Positions 7,975 to 16,134 are shown, numbered from the stretch's first letter. The stretch is 53,519 nucleotides of DNA from Streptomyces sennicomposti (GCF_019890635.1 NZ_JAIOAB010000050.1:1-53519); one strand, 5' to 3'. Made by a program: numbers and translations. Notes: generated from the sequence alone by a model not told the origin.

Positions 7975-8906
7975 GTGCGCGCTCCTTGCTTTCCTCGCGG
8001 TGTTCCCCGCCGCGTGCTGCGTTGCTCTCCTCGCGCGCCGGGGTGTGCGGCGTGTGGCTGCGGTGCGGGACGGTGCGGTTCGGACGGCTCGTCGGGGGCG
8101 CCGACCACGACCACCCTTCCCCGCACCCTCAACACGTCGACCTGCGTGCCGTAGAGCTCGGACAGGGACTGCGAGGTCAGCACCTCGTCCGGCGTTCCGA
8201 CCCGGTGGCGTCCCCGGGCGAGGTAGAGGACCCGGTCGGCCATGCCGAGCACCGGGTTGATCTCGTGCGTCACGAAGACCACCGCCGTGCCGTGGGAGCG
8301 GCGGCGGGAGTCGACGAGTTCCGTCACCGCGCGCTGATGGCGCAGGTCGAGGGAGAGCAACGGCTCGTCGCACAGCAGGAGTCGCGGATCCGCGGCGAGC
8401 GCCTGTCCGACCCGGACCCGCTGCTGCTCGCCCCCGGAGAGCAGGTCGAGGGGCACATCCGCGTACTCCGCCGCGCCCACGGCGGCGAGGATCTCGTCCA
8501 CGCGCCGGCCCGCCGACCGGTTCGGCAGGCCCAGGCCGAAGCGGTGCCCGTCGATGCCCAGCCGGACGAGGTCGCGGGCACGCAGCGCTGCCTGGCCGGC
8601 CAGGGTGGACTGCTGGGGAATGTAGCCGAGCCGGCGGCCCGCCCTCCCCGGTGGGCGGCCCAGCACGCTCAATCGCCCGGACGACAGCGGCACTCGGCCG
8701 AGCAGGGCCTTCATGAAGCTGGTCTTCCCGGACCCGTTCGGTCCGAGGACCGCCAGGAACTCCCCGGCTCCCACCTCGAGTTCGAGGTCCTGCCACACCG
8801 TCCGGGCGCCGTACGCGAGCGCCGCCTTCTCCGCGCGGATCACGGGTTCCACGGCGGACGACGCGCCGCGCGCCGCCGTGCCGCGCTCATCGGCCTGTTC
8901 CGGCAT
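7971..8906 (-). CDS. znuC: Zinc ABC transporter ATP-binding protein (ZnuC-like)
   Basis: A 311-aa cytoplasmic ABC ATPase with Walker A GPNGSGKT, Q-loop YIPQQS, signature LSGGEQQR, Walker B LLLCDEP and switch His VTHE. It powers zinc import with ZnuB and ZnuA. The C-terminal tail of about 60 residues after the nucleotide-binding domain is Pro/His/Arg-rich (EPHRPAPQPHAAHPG) and longer than in many homologues. The gene lies 10 nt after znuA and overlaps znuB. Confidence 0.92.
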   Translation of the reverse strand: MPEQADERGTAARGASSAVEPVIRAEKAALAYGARTVWQDLELEVGAGEFLAVLGPNGSGKTSFMKALLGRVPLSSGRLSVLGRPPGRAGRRLGYIPQQSTLAGQAALRARDLVRLGIDGHRFGLGLPNRSAGRRVDEILAAVGAAEYADVPLDLLSGGEQQRVRVGQALAADPRLLLCDEPLLSLDLRHQRAVTELVDSRRRSHGTAVVFVTHEINPVLGMADRVLYLARGRHRVGTPDEVLTSQSLSELYGTQVDVLRVRGRVVVVGAPDEPSEPHRPAPQPHAAHPGARGEQRSTRRGTPRGKQGART

Positions 8907-8916
8907 GATCCGGCGC

Positions 8917-9873
8917 CTACTTGTCCAGTGCGCCGGCGAGGGCGTCGACGTTCGCCGTCATCCAGGACAGGTAGTCCTTGCCCGCGGGCAGGGTCTCGGT
9001 GACGGGGACCACCGGCACACCCGCCTTCTTCGCGGCGTCCAGGACCTTCTGCGTCTGGGCCCCGGCGGTCTGCTCGTTGTAGACGAGCACCTTGACCTGG
9101 TGGGAGGAGAAAAGGCCGAGCGTCGTCCGCAGGACCTGCGGCGAGACGTCGTCGCCCTCCTCGATCGCCTCGCTGAACTCCTCGGGCGTCTTGTTCTCCA
9201 GCCCGGCGGCCTCCGTCATGTACAGCGGGACGGGCTCGGTGATGGCCACACCGTCACCGGCGTGGTTCTTCTTGATGTCGGCTTCCTTCGCCGTCAGCGG
9301 TTGGAGCTTCGCCGTGAACGTCTCGGCGTTCTTCTCGAAGGTCGCGGCATCCTCGGGGGACACCTTGCCCAGCTCCTCGGCGATGCGGTCGGCCACCTTC
9401 TCGACGCTGGAGAAGTCGTACCAGACGTGCTCGTTCAACTCGCCGCCGGCCGGGGCCTTGTGGCCGGAGACCTCGACCGCGTCGATCTTCGCCGCGGAGG
9501 GGTTGCTCTTGGTCATCCGGGAGACGAAGTCGTCGTAACCGCCGCCGTTCTCGATGACGAGCCTGGCCTTGGAGAGCGTCAGCTGGTTGCGTGTGCTCGC
9601 CTCGAAGGAGTGCGGGTCCTGATCGGGGTTGGTGATGATCGACGTCACCGTCACCTTGTCGCCGCCCACCTGCTGCGCGATGTCGCCCCACACGTTCGTC
9701 GACGCGACGACGGGAATCTTCGCGGCGGCGGAGCCCGTGGAGGCGGCGGATCCCGTCTTCTCCGCCGCCTTTCCGTCGTCGCCCGAGCCGGACGAACCGC
9801 CGCAGCCGGCCAGCAGCGTGGCGGCGGCCACCGCGGATATGAGAGCGAGGGAACGGGGGAGTGGCGTGGACAT
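8917..9873 (-). CDS. znuA: Zinc-binding lipoprotein (ZnuA-like)
   Basis: A 318-aa extracytoplasmic solute-binding lipoprotein of the cluster A-I (ZnuA/TroA) family. The signal peptide ends in the lipobox LLAGC, followed by a Gly/Ser linker. Metal-ligand regions are DPHSFEAS, NEHVWYD and the C-terminal VLVYNEQTAG block; YLSWMTANVDALAGAL closes the protein. ATG 9873 was chosen because GGAGG lies just upstream and a proper signal peptide starts there; the longer open frame upstream has no signal. It captures zinc for ZnuBC and is preceded by a Zur-type box. Confidence 0.92.
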   Translation of the reverse strand: MSTPLPRSLALISAVAAATLLAGCGGSSGSGDDGKAAEKTGSAASTGSAAAKIPVVASTNVWGDIAQQVGGDKVTVTSIITNPDQDPHSFEASTRNQLTLSKARLVIENGGGYDDFVSRMTKSNPSAAKIDAVEVSGHKAPAGGELNEHVWYDFSSVEKVADRIAEELGKVSPEDAATFEKNAETFTAKLQPLTAKEADIKKNHAGDGVAITEPVPLYMTEAAGLENKTPEEFSEAIEEGDDVSPQVLRTTLGLFSSHQVKVLVYNEQTAGAQTQKVLDAAKKAGVPVVPVTETLPAGKDYLSWMTANVDALAGALDK

Positions 9874-9978
9874 GGATCCTCCATAGAGGTACGTGGGTAT
9901 GTGATGGGCGGTGGGTGAATGAGCGCGCGCGAGAGCAACGGCGTGTGAGCAGCTCACCGGCCTACCGCCCACTGTAGA

Positions 9979-9993
9979 TGAAAATGAATGTCA
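9979..9993. promoter_or_regulatory. Zur box upstream of znuACB
   Basis: TGAAAATGAATGTCA is an imperfect AT-rich palindrome in GC-rich surroundings, and it matches the Streptomyces Zur-box pattern (GAAAATG half-site). It sits between the zur stop and the znuA start, about 105 nt upstream of znuA. Zinc-loaded Zur would repress znuACB here. Confidence 0.75.
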
Positions 9994-9996
9994 GAA

Positions 9997-10410
9997 CTAT
10001 ATCCGGGCCTCGCCGCAGTCCCGGCAGACGCCGGTCAGCTCCACGACGTGCTGGACACTGGTGAAACCCGTGGTCGCCGCGACGTCCCGCGCCCAGCGTT
10101 CGACCTGTTCCGCCTCCACCGCGCGGCTCAGCCCGCACTCCCGGCACACGACGTAGTGCCGATGCCCCTCGGCCGGGCGCGGCCGGTACAGCCGCTCCCC
10201 GTTGAGGTCGCGGATCACGTCCGCGCCGCCGTCGGCTTCGAGCATGCGCAGCGTGCGGTAGACGGTGGTGAGTCCGATCGTGACGCCGGCGGACTCGGCG
10301 GTCGCGTGCAGGGACCGGGCGGAGACGAAGTCCTCGCACGCCTGGAACAGGTTCAGGAGTTCGCGGCGCTGTCGCGTCGAGCGCTGGTTCCCCCGAGGGA
10401 AGCCGCGCAT
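9997..10410 (-). CDS. zur: Zinc uptake regulator Zur (Fur family)
   Basis: A 137-aa Fur-family repressor. The N-terminal winged helix carries STRQRRELL and GLTTVYRTLRML; the C-terminal dimer domain has HRHYVVCREC and GVCRDCG, the two CxxC pairs that hold structural zinc, with His/Cys ligands for regulatory zinc. ATG 10410 follows GGGGAGGTGACC; the longer frame upstream overlaps unrelated sequence. Its position beside znuACB and the zinc-starvation operon identifies it as Zur and not Fur or Nur. Confidence 0.93.
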   Translation of the reverse strand: MRGFPRGNQRSTRQRRELLNLFQACEDFVSARSLHATAESAGVTIGLTTVYRTLRMLEADGGADVIRDLNGERLYRPRPAEGHRHYVVCRECGLSRAVEAEQVERWARDVAATTGFTSVQHVVELTGVCRDCGEARI

Positions 10411-10496
10411 GGTCACCTCCCCGGTGAAGGACGCCGGTACCGGGCTCGACCGGACCGGGTGGCGCCGTGGCCGCGACCGCCACCCGGCCCGGGGCT

Positions 10497-11672
10497 TCAG
10501 ACGGGCAGCGCCGCGCCGTGCTGCTCGTGGTCGCACATCTCGTGGGCCGCGGGGACGTCCCAGGCGGGGAAGGGATCGTCGCCGCCGGTCCAGTCGCCGT
10601 CCAGGAGGCAGTCCTCCAGGGCCGAGCGCAGGGCCGTCGGCTCCAGTCCGGTCCCGATGAACACCAGTTCCTGAGCGTGCTGTTCCGGCGCTTCGGCGTC
10701 GCCGACCCCGGCCGGCTCGAAACGGGCCACACAACCCGCCTGGGACCACAGCCCCGTCACCCCGGCGCGGCCGGCGAGCGTGAAGAAGCCCTTGCTGCGC
10801 AGGATCGTCCCGAACTCACCGCTGTCGAGCCGCTCGGTGACCAGCCGCCACAGACGGCCCGGGTGGAAGGGCCGGTCGGCGCGGAACAGGGTGGACGAGA
10901 TCCCGTACTCCTCGGTCTCCGGGACGTGCTCGCCGTTGAGTTCGCGCACCCAGCCGGGGGCCTGCTGCGCCTGTTCCACGTCGAAGAGGCCGGTGCCGAG
11001 CACGTCGGCGGCGCGTACCCGCCCCCGGACGCTGTCCAGGAGGCGTGCGCCCGGGTTGAGCCGGGTCAGGATGGAGCGCAGGCGCTCGGCCGACTCGTCG
11101 TCGACGAGATCGAGCTTGTTCAGCACGATCACATCGGCGAACTCGACCTGGTCGATCAGCAGATCGCTCACGGTGCGTTCGTCGTCCTCGAAGGGCGCGA
11201 GGCCGCGCTCGGTCAGCTCGTCGCCGTCCCCCAGCTCCCTGAGGAAGTTGGCCGCGTCCACGACCGTGACCATGGTGTCGAGCCGGGTGAGGTCGCCGAG
11301 CGTCGTCCCGTCGTCGCGTGCGAAGGCGAAGGTGGCGGCCACCGGCATGGGCTCGGAGATGCCGCTGGACTCGATCAGGAGGTAGTCGAAGCGACCCTCC
11401 CGGGCGAGGCGGTCCACCTCTTCGAGGAGATCGTCGCGGAGCGTGCAGCAGATGCATCCGTTGGTCATCTCGACCAGCCGTTCCTCCGTGCGGGAGAGGG
11501 CGGCCCCGCCGCCGCGCACCAGTGCGGCGTCGATGTTGATCTCGCTCATGTCGTTCACGATGACGGCGACGCGCAGTCCCTCGCGGTTGGACAGCAGGTG
11601 GTTGAGCAACGTGGTCTTGCCCGCTCCGAGGAAACCGGAGAGGACGGTCACCGGCAGGCGGTCGTGCGGCAT
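10497..11672 (-). CDS. COG0523 zinc metallochaperone GTPase (CobW/ZNG1-like)
   Basis: A 391-aa G3E P-loop GTPase with Walker A GFLGAGKTT, NDMSEINID, the metal-binding CxCC motif in TNGCICCTL, ESSGISEP and the G4 motif NKLDLV, followed by a CobW C-terminal domain (about 285-375). Proteins of this type deliver zinc to client enzymes during zinc starvation. It lies 6 nt downstream of rpmF and is the last gene of the series beginning at rpmG. The tail has a cluster of potential ligands (HEMCDHEQH). Confidence 0.9.
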   Translation of the reverse strand: MPHDRLPVTVLSGFLGAGKTTLLNHLLSNREGLRVAVIVNDMSEINIDAALVRGGGAALSRTEERLVEMTNGCICCTLRDDLLEEVDRLAREGRFDYLLIESSGISEPMPVAATFAFARDDGTTLGDLTRLDTMVTVVDAANFLRELGDGDELTERGLAPFEDDERTVSDLLIDQVEFADVIVLNKLDLVDDESAERLRSILTRLNPGARLLDSVRGRVRAADVLGTGLFDVEQAQQAPGWVRELNGEHVPETEEYGISSTLFRADRPFHPGRLWRLVTERLDSGEFGTILRSKGFFTLAGRAGVTGLWSQAGCVARFEPAGVGDAEAPEQHAQELVFIGTGLEPTALRSALEDCLLDGDWTGGDDPFPAWDVPAAHEMCDHEQHGAALPV

Positions 11673-11678
11673 GTCGCC

Positions 11679-11849
11679 TCAGTCCTCCGGGCGGAGGAGG
11701 CCGCGCTCGTAGGCCCGCCTCAGGTGCTGGGGGACCAGGTGGGTGACCCCTTCGAGGGTGACGGGGACGAGCGGCGGGGTGCTCGCCCGCCACTGGGCGC
11801 GGCGGTGGCGGGTGTTGCTGCGGGACATCTTGCGCTTGGGGACGGCCAT
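11679..11849 (-). CDS. rpmF: 50S ribosomal protein L32, cysteine-free paralogue
   Basis: A 56-aa protein opening MAVPKRKMSRSNTRHRRAQW, the diagnostic start of bL32. The second half lacks the CxxC...CxxC zinc ribbon of the usual protein, so this is the zinc-independent form. Such forms are known to replace zinc-containing ribosomal proteins and free zinc. The ATG follows GGAGGAACGCC. It lies between rpsR and the COG0523 GTPase, 6 nt before the latter. Confidence 0.9.
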   Translation of the reverse strand: MAVPKRKMSRSNTRHRRAQWRASTPPLVPVTLEGVTHLVPQHLRRAYERGLLRPED

Positions 11850-11902
11850 GGCGTTCCTCCGGTCGGCGGTTCAGGAAGGGGGGATGGGCGGTGTGGCCGG
11901 GG

Positions 11903-12139
11903 TCAGCGGCTGGAGTAGGGCAACAGGGCCATCTCGCGGGCGTTCTTGACGGCCGCGGCGAGCTGCCGCTGCTGCCGCCGGCTGATCCGGGTGACCCGGC
12001 GGCTGCGGATCTTGCCGCGGTCGGAGATGAACTTCCGCAGCAGCTCGGTGTCCTTGTAGTCGATGTACGTGATGCCGGCCGCGTCGAGCGGGTTCGGGCG
12101 GTTCTTGCGCGCGAGGGTGGCTTTGGTGGGGCGGGGCAC
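11903..12139 (-). CDS. rpsR: 30S ribosomal protein S18, paralogue
   Basis: A 78-aa bS18 with NPLDAAGITYIDYKDTELLRKFIS and RRVTRISRRQQRQLAAAVKNAREMALLPY, the typical S18 core (quoted in parts). It has no cysteines, as expected of a zinc-independent set. The start is a GTG at 12139 with AAGGAG just upstream. It is the middle gene of the zinc-starvation operon. Confidence 0.93.
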   Translation of the reverse strand: MPRPTKATLARKNRPNPLDAAGITYIDYKDTELLRKFISDRGKIRSRRVTRISRRQQRQLAAAVKNAREMALLPYSSR

Positions 12140-12172
12140 GGAGTTCTCCTTGGTCGTGAGACGGGGCGGTGG

Positions 12173-12219
12173 GGCGGGAGGAGTCGGGCGAGGAGGGGTG
12201 AGGCGGGAGGAGTCGGGCG
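12173..12219. repeat. 18-bp perfect direct repeat
   Basis: GGCGGGAGGAGTCGGGCG occurs at 12173-12190 and again at 12202-12219 in the spacer between rpsR and the second CobW-like gene. Function unknown. Confidence 0.6.
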
Positions 12220-12254
12220 TTGGAGGCGTGCGGCGGGGGCGTGCGGCGGGACGG

Positions 12255-13406
12255 TCAGGCGACGGAGTCGAGCAGCTGGTCGAAGCCCGTGGGCCGGGGC
12301 AACGCGGCGGGTCCGCAGGCCAGTTCGTCGTCGGTGAGCAGACAGGAGTCGAGCAGGGCGAGCAGCCCCGCGCGGTCCAGGCCGGGGGAGGTGAAGACGA
12401 GGTGCTGGCAGCGGTCGCCGTGCTCCGGGTGCCAGTCCAGCGCGGCCGCCGTCCGGCGTTCGGCGGGCATCAACTCCCAGGCGGCGTCCGGGAGAGCGGC
12501 CATCCACGGCCCGGCGCTCTCCATGCACAGCGCGCCCCCGGCGGCGTCCCAGGCGAGCAGGCTGTCGGGCCGGTCCGCCAGCCAGAACCTCCCCCGGCTG
12601 CGGGCCGCCGCGCAGCACAGGTCCTCCAGCGCCTCGTAGAGGCGGCCGGCGTGGAAGGGGCGGCGGCGCCGCCAGACCAGCGTGCCGACCCCGTCCTCGT
12701 CGCAGTCGTGGGGGAGCCGGGCGCAGGCCGGGTGCTGCGCGGCCGCCGCCGCTGCCACGTCGAACCCGGCGGCCGCGATATCGCCCAACTGCCCGTTCTT
12801 GATCGGGATCTGATGTGCCGTGGGATGCAGCTGCCGCAGGAGCGCGAGGTCGTCGGGCCCGGCGTCGGGGTTGTCGGCCACGGCGAGGACGGGGGCGTAC
12901 TCCAGTTGCCGGGCGAAGGTGTCGCCCACGGTGCGCTGGTCCGTCGCGGCCGCGGCGAGTGAGACCTCCGCGAGGTCGTCGCCGTCGGACAGGAAGGGCA
13001 GGACCAGCGCGGGGTCCACCGCGGTCACCACGTTGGTGAGCCGGAAGCCGCCGCCGCCGTGGGCGGCGACGACCTCGGCCATGCCGCGGGGTTCCACGGA
13101 GTCCCAGAGCTCCACGACCGCGAGACGGGTGAGGCCGCCGACGGCCAGCCGTCGCAGTTCGGGGACGAGGTCCTCGCGCAGGGCGCAGCAGGCGCAGTCG
13201 TTGACCAACGGCGTCTCGCCGAAGGAGGTTTCACCCGTGGTGTCGCGGACGCTGCGGCGCACGGTGCCCGTCGGGGCGGTGGACAGGTCGTGGTGCAGGG
13301 CGACACTGCCGGGCGTCTCGCGCAGCAGCCGTTCGACCATGGCGCGGCGGGCGTCGGCGTGCAGTCCGCCGACGATCACCACGGGCATCGGCCCGTCGAG
13401 GGTCAT
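12255..13406 (-). CDS. CobW-like protein with degenerate P-loop
   Basis: A 383-aa COG0523 relative. The N-terminus VVIVGGLHADARRAMVERLL occupies the P-loop position but lacks GxxxxGK[ST], so normal GTP binding is doubtful. The metal motif survives as DCACCALREDL, and the C-terminal CobW domain is clear (RRRRPFHAGRLYEALE, HLVFTSPGL). The ATG at 13406 overlaps the L31 stop by 4 nt. The second half is Cys/His-rich (HPACARLPHDCDEDG, EDLCCAAARS, HPEHGDRCQHL). Such partners of the active GTPase occur in Zur-controlled actinobacterial operons; here it could bind zinc or help the intact paralogue. Exact role unknown. Confidence 0.85.
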   Translation of the reverse strand: MTLDGPMPVVIVGGLHADARRAMVERLLRETPGSVALHHDLSTAPTGTVRRSVRDTTGETSFGETPLVNDCACCALREDLVPELRRLAVGGLTRLAVVELWDSVEPRGMAEVVAAHGGGGFRLTNVVTAVDPALVLPFLSDGDDLAEVSLAAAATDQRTVGDTFARQLEYAPVLAVADNPDAGPDDLALLRQLHPTAHQIPIKNGQLGDIAAAGFDVAAAAAAQHPACARLPHDCDEDGVGTLVWRRRRPFHAGRLYEALEDLCCAAARSRGRFWLADRPDSLLAWDAAGGALCMESAGPWMAALPDAAWELMPAERRTAAALDWHPEHGDRCQHLVFTSPGLDRAGLLALLDSCLLTDDELACGPAALPRPTGFDQLLDSVA

Positions 13407-13660
13407 CGGCGGCCCCCGTCCCGTCCGTAGCGGCGCTCGAAGCGCTCGACGCGGCCGGCGGTGTCCAGCACGCGGGCGGTGCCGGTGTAGAAGGGGTGGC
13501 TCGCCGAGGAGATCTCGACGTCGACCACCGGGTAGGTGTGGCCGTCCTCCCATACGACGGTCTTGTCGCTGGTCATCGTCGAACGGGTCAGGAAGGCGAA
13601 GTCGCCGGCCTTGTCACGGAAGACGACCGGGCGGTAGGCGGGGTGGATTCCGGGCTTCAT
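13403..13660 (-). CDS. rpmE2: 50S ribosomal protein L31 type B
   Basis: An 85-aa type B bL31, opening MKPGIHPAYRPVVFRD and containing SHPFYTGTARVLDTAGRVERF. Type B lacks the CxxC zinc site of type A and takes over in zinc starvation. It overlaps the downstream CobW-like gene by 4 nt. Confidence 0.95.
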   Translation of the reverse strand: MKPGIHPAYRPVVFRDKAGDFAFLTRSTMTSDKTVVWEDGHTYPVVDVEISSASHPFYTGTARVLDTAGRVERFERRYGRDGGRR

Positions 13661-13769
13661 GGGTCCTGTTCCCTGGGTCGGGGTGATGGGTGATGGGTGA
13701 AGGGCGAGGGATGACGGGGGAGGGGGGAGGGGTGAGGGGCGGGCGGGCGTCGGGGGAGGGCCGGCGCCG
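13661..13769. repeat. G-rich spacer with GGGTGAT tandem repeats
   Basis: The spacer between rpmG and rpmE2 contains GGGTGAT GGGTGAT GGGTGA at 13681-13700, followed by G runs (13717-13740) on the plus strand. It has G-quadruplex potential on the strand opposite the operon transcript. No gene is seen. Confidence 0.5.
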
Positions 13770-13934
13770 TCAGCGCTCCTCGCGGAACGCGACGTGGCGT
13801 CGGGCGACGGGGTCGAACTTCCGCAGGGTGAGCCGGTCCGGGTCGTTCCGGCGGTTCTTGCGGGTCACGTAGGTGTAGCCGGTCCCGGCGGTGGAGCGGA
13901 GCTTGATGACCGGGCGCAGTTCGGTGCGAGCCAT
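13770..13934 (-). CDS. rpmG: 50S ribosomal protein L33, cysteine-free paralogue
   Basis: A 54-aa bL33: MARTELRPVIKLRSTAG, then TYVTRKNRRNDPDRLTLRKFDP. The two CxxC pairs of zinc-containing L33 are absent. It is the first gene of the zinc-starvation operon and lies only about 14 nt from the Zur-type box. There is no clear ribosome site, so the message may be leaderless or nearly so. Confidence 0.93.
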   Translation of the reverse strand: MARTELRPVIKLRSTAGTGYTYVTRKNRRNDPDRLTLRKFDPVARRHVAFREER

Positions 13935-13947
13935 GCGGTCAGCATAC

Positions 13948-13966
13948 GACAATGATTTCCATTATC
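13948..13966. promoter_or_regulatory. Zur box upstream of rpmG operon
   Basis: GACAATGATTTCCATTATC is an AT-rich imperfect palindrome of the form GAnAATGnnnnnCATTnTC. It sits immediately upstream of rpmG where the promoter must lie. Zur would repress the cysteine-free ribosomal genes and CobW-like proteins when zinc is plentiful. Confidence 0.8.
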
Positions 13967-14105
13967 GATAGGGGGGTGTGGGCAGGTCCCCTTCCGGGCG
14001 TGGGGTGCGTCGCCTCGTCATCGGTGAGGCGGAGGAGCGGAGGAAGGGGGCGCGTACGCGCCTTCCGGCGGGGATCACGTATCCGGGTGCGAGGATGGGC
14101 GGGCC

Positions 14106-14855
14106 ATGACTGTCCGTGGGTGGTGCCGCAGTGTGCGGGCCGGCGTGTTCGCCGCCGTCTGCGTGCTGCTCGCCGCCCTCGGCCACGCGACCATGGCGGG
14201 GACCGCCGTCCCCTGGTGGGCGATGGCCGCGGGAGCCGCCGGGACCGGCGCGGCGGGCTGGCTGATGGCCGGGCGGGAGCGCGGACGCGCCCTCGTCGTC
14301 TCCGTCGTGACGGCCGCTCAAGCGGTGCTCCACGAGACCTTCGCGCTGGCGCAGTCCTCGGCGTGCGAGTCTGCCGCCCCGGCCCGCGCCGGTGCGTCGG
14401 CGGGCCTGGACGCGATGGACATGGGGTCCGCGGGCATGGGGTCCATGGGCACGGGGACCGTGGGCATGGGGTCCATGGGCGGGATGGAGAGGGGGGCCGC
14501 CGCCCCTGCGGTCCACGGCATGGCCGGTCTCGGCCATATGCACGGCCTGCACGGGGCGCATGACATGGCCGGCTTGAGCGGTGCGGCGTCGCTGGGCATG
14601 TTCGCCGTGCACCTCCTGGCCGCGATCCTGTGCGGTCTGTGGCTGGCCCACGGCGAGCGAGCCGTCTTCCGCGTCCTGCGGGCGACGGCGGCCCGGCTGG
14701 CGGCGCCGCTGCGATTGCTGGCGGCCCTGCCCACGCCCTTCCGGCGGCCGAGGGTGCACAGGCGCCGTGCCGACGCCGCTCCGGTCCCCGTGCGTCTGCT
14801 TCTGTGCTGCTCCCTCACCTTCCGGGGACCGCCCGCGGGTGCCGCTGTCCGCTGA
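14106..14855 (+). CDS. Met/His/Gly-rich membrane protein, possibly copper-related
   Basis: A 249-aa membrane protein with about four hydrophobic segments: FAAVCVLLAALGHATMAG, WWAMAAGAAGTGAAGWLMAG, ALVVSVVTAAQAVLHETFAL and LGMFAVHLLAAILCGLWLA. Between the third and fourth is a long loop (about 98-158) packed with Met, Gly and His (MDMGSAGMGSMGTGT, then GMAGLGHMHGLHGAHDM). Met/His-rich extracytoplasmic loops often bind copper. A Cys pair lies near the end (LLLCCS). It starts about 140 nt to the right of the rpmG Zur box, on the opposite strand. I cannot name a family; a copper role is inference. Confidence 0.65.
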   Translation: MTVRGWCRSVRAGVFAAVCVLLAALGHATMAGTAVPWWAMAAGAAGTGAAGWLMAGRERGRALVVSVVTAAQAVLHETFALAQSSACESAAPARAGASAGLDAMDMGSAGMGSMGTGTVGMGSMGGMERGAAAPAVHGMAGLGHMHGLHGAHDMAGLSGAASLGMFAVHLLAAILCGLWLAHGERAVFRVLRATAARLAAPLRLLAALPTPFRRPRVHRRRADAAPVPVRLLLCCSLTFRGPPAGAAVR

Positions 14856-15093
14856 GACAGCCGGATCCACCGGAGCCCCCGCTCCGCTCGCCCGGCGGTG
14901 TTCTCGTGTGTCGCACACGCGGACGCGTCGGCGGGGCGTCTCACCCTGCGCGGCCACGCGCCGCTGCGGGCGCGGCGTTTCCGGCGGGCTCCGGGCATCG
15001 CCCTGCCCCTGCGCACGGGCGCACCCCCATGCGCCGGTGAGTCATGCCCCTGTGCGGGTGTGTCCCCGGAAGACCGGAGAAGGACAGCACGCC

Positions 15094-15696
15094 ATGAACT
15101 CTGTCATGTCCGCTACACGGGAGGATCGCGCCTCCGTGGACCTGTCGGCGACCGCCTGGGCGCTGGCCGCCCGCGGCGGCGACCCCGACGCGGCCGACCA
15201 CTTCGTCCGCGCCCTCCACGGTGACGTGCTGCGGTACGTCACTTACCTCAGTGGCGACCCCCAGGCCGCCCATGACCTGACCCAGGACACGTTCGTACGG
15301 GCGTTCGGCAGCCTGCACCGCTACGAGGGCCGGGCCTCGGCCCGCACCTGGCTGCTGGCCATCGCCCGCCGTGCCGTCGCCGACAGCATCCGCCGTGCCG
15401 CGACCCGCCCCCGGACCGCGGACGCCGTCGACTGGCGCACGGCGGTGGAGAACAGCCGGCCGCACGGCCTGCCGGGCTTCGAGGAGGGCGTGGCGCTGCT
15501 CGATCTCGTGGGGAACCTGTCCGGCGAGCGCCGAGTGGCGTTCCTGCTGACCCAGGTCGTCGGGTTGTCCTACGAGGAGGCGGCCGGATGCGTCGGCTGC
15601 CCGGTCGGCACGGTCCGCTCCCGGGTGTCCCGCGCCCGCGCGGTCCTGGAACGGCTGCTGCGGGAAGCCGAGGCGGCGAGCGTGCCGGCTGCCTGA
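15094..15696 (+). CDS. ECF sigma factor (SigC-like)
   Basis: A 200-aa extracytoplasmic-function sigma factor. Region 2: DVLRYVTYLSGDPQAAHDLT, QDTFVRAFGSL, ARTWLLAIARRAVADSIRR. Region 4: VGLSYEEAAGCVGCPVGTVR, SRVSRARAVLERLL. It looks like the mycobacterial SigC group, which has been linked to copper supply, but that assignment is tentative. There is no anti-sigma gene beside it. ATG 15094 follows GAGAAGGAC; ATG 15106 is possible. The flanking Met-rich membrane protein and Cys-rich small protein, on the same strand, may be its targets. Confidence 0.88.
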   Translation: MNSVMSATREDRASVDLSATAWALAARGGDPDAADHFVRALHGDVLRYVTYLSGDPQAAHDLTQDTFVRAFGSLHRYEGRASARTWLLAIARRAVADSIRRAATRPRTADAVDWRTAVENSRPHGLPGFEEGVALLDLVGNLSGERRVAFLLTQVVGLSYEEAAGCVGCPVGTVRSRVSRARAVLERLLREAEAASVPAA

Positions 15697-16134
15697 CGCC
15701 CGGGCGGCGCCTTGAGCGCCGCCGGTGACTCCATCCGGCGGTACGGCACGGTATCCGGACCGGACCGGACCGGACCGTGCCGCCGGGAGCACACACCTGT
15801 CCCGGGCACAGGGGGCATGCTGTCCCTCCGAGTACACCGCGCCCTCGGTCCGAGTACCCCGCGCCCTCGCCGGTTCGCGGATGCCGGTGCGGCTGGGACG
15901 GCTCAGCAGGGCGAGGGACGGCGCGCGTCCGACCTGCGCCTCCTCAGGTAGTCGTCCCAGCCCGCCACCGAGTTCCCGCCCCTGGGGTGGCGGTCGGAGC
16001 ACCCGGGGCGAAACGGCGCATGAGCACTCCGGGCCGTGCCTCGGTCGTCCCGTACGCCGGTGCGTGCCCTCGTGCGGTGGGGGGTATGTCTCGGCCACCC
16101 CCCTCTGGCGAACCTCTGGCGAAAGGCGACAGCG
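15697..16134. other. Spacer with two short tandem repeats
   Basis: No gene is evident between the sigma factor and the Cys-rich protein. It holds four tandem CCGGA units (15755-15777) and a 22-bp head-to-tail repeat (15828-15849 and 15850-15871, 19 of 22 positions identical, each beginning CCGAGTAC and containing CGCGCCCTCG). The repeats may be regulator sites or part of a leader. Confidence 0.5.

Noticed and set aside
7054..8796. A single 580-aa fusion of ATPase and permease
   Set aside because: The N-terminal half is an out-of-frame reading of znuC; the true permease starts at 7974 with its own ribosome site and an ATGA overlap.
12140..12254. A further small ribosomal gene (L36 or L28) in the zinc operon
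   Set aside because: All three minus-strand frames were read by eye; none gives an L36 or L28 pattern and the spacer consists of direct repeats.
13681..13740. Possible CRISPR-like or minisatellite array
   Set aside because: Units are only 7 bp, two to three copies, with no spacers; it is G-rich low-complexity sequence.
14898..15090. Small Cys-containing frame before the sigma factor gene
   Set aside because: It overlaps the sigma gene out of frame, lacks a ribosome site and is arginine-rich as expected of GC-rich non-coding frames.
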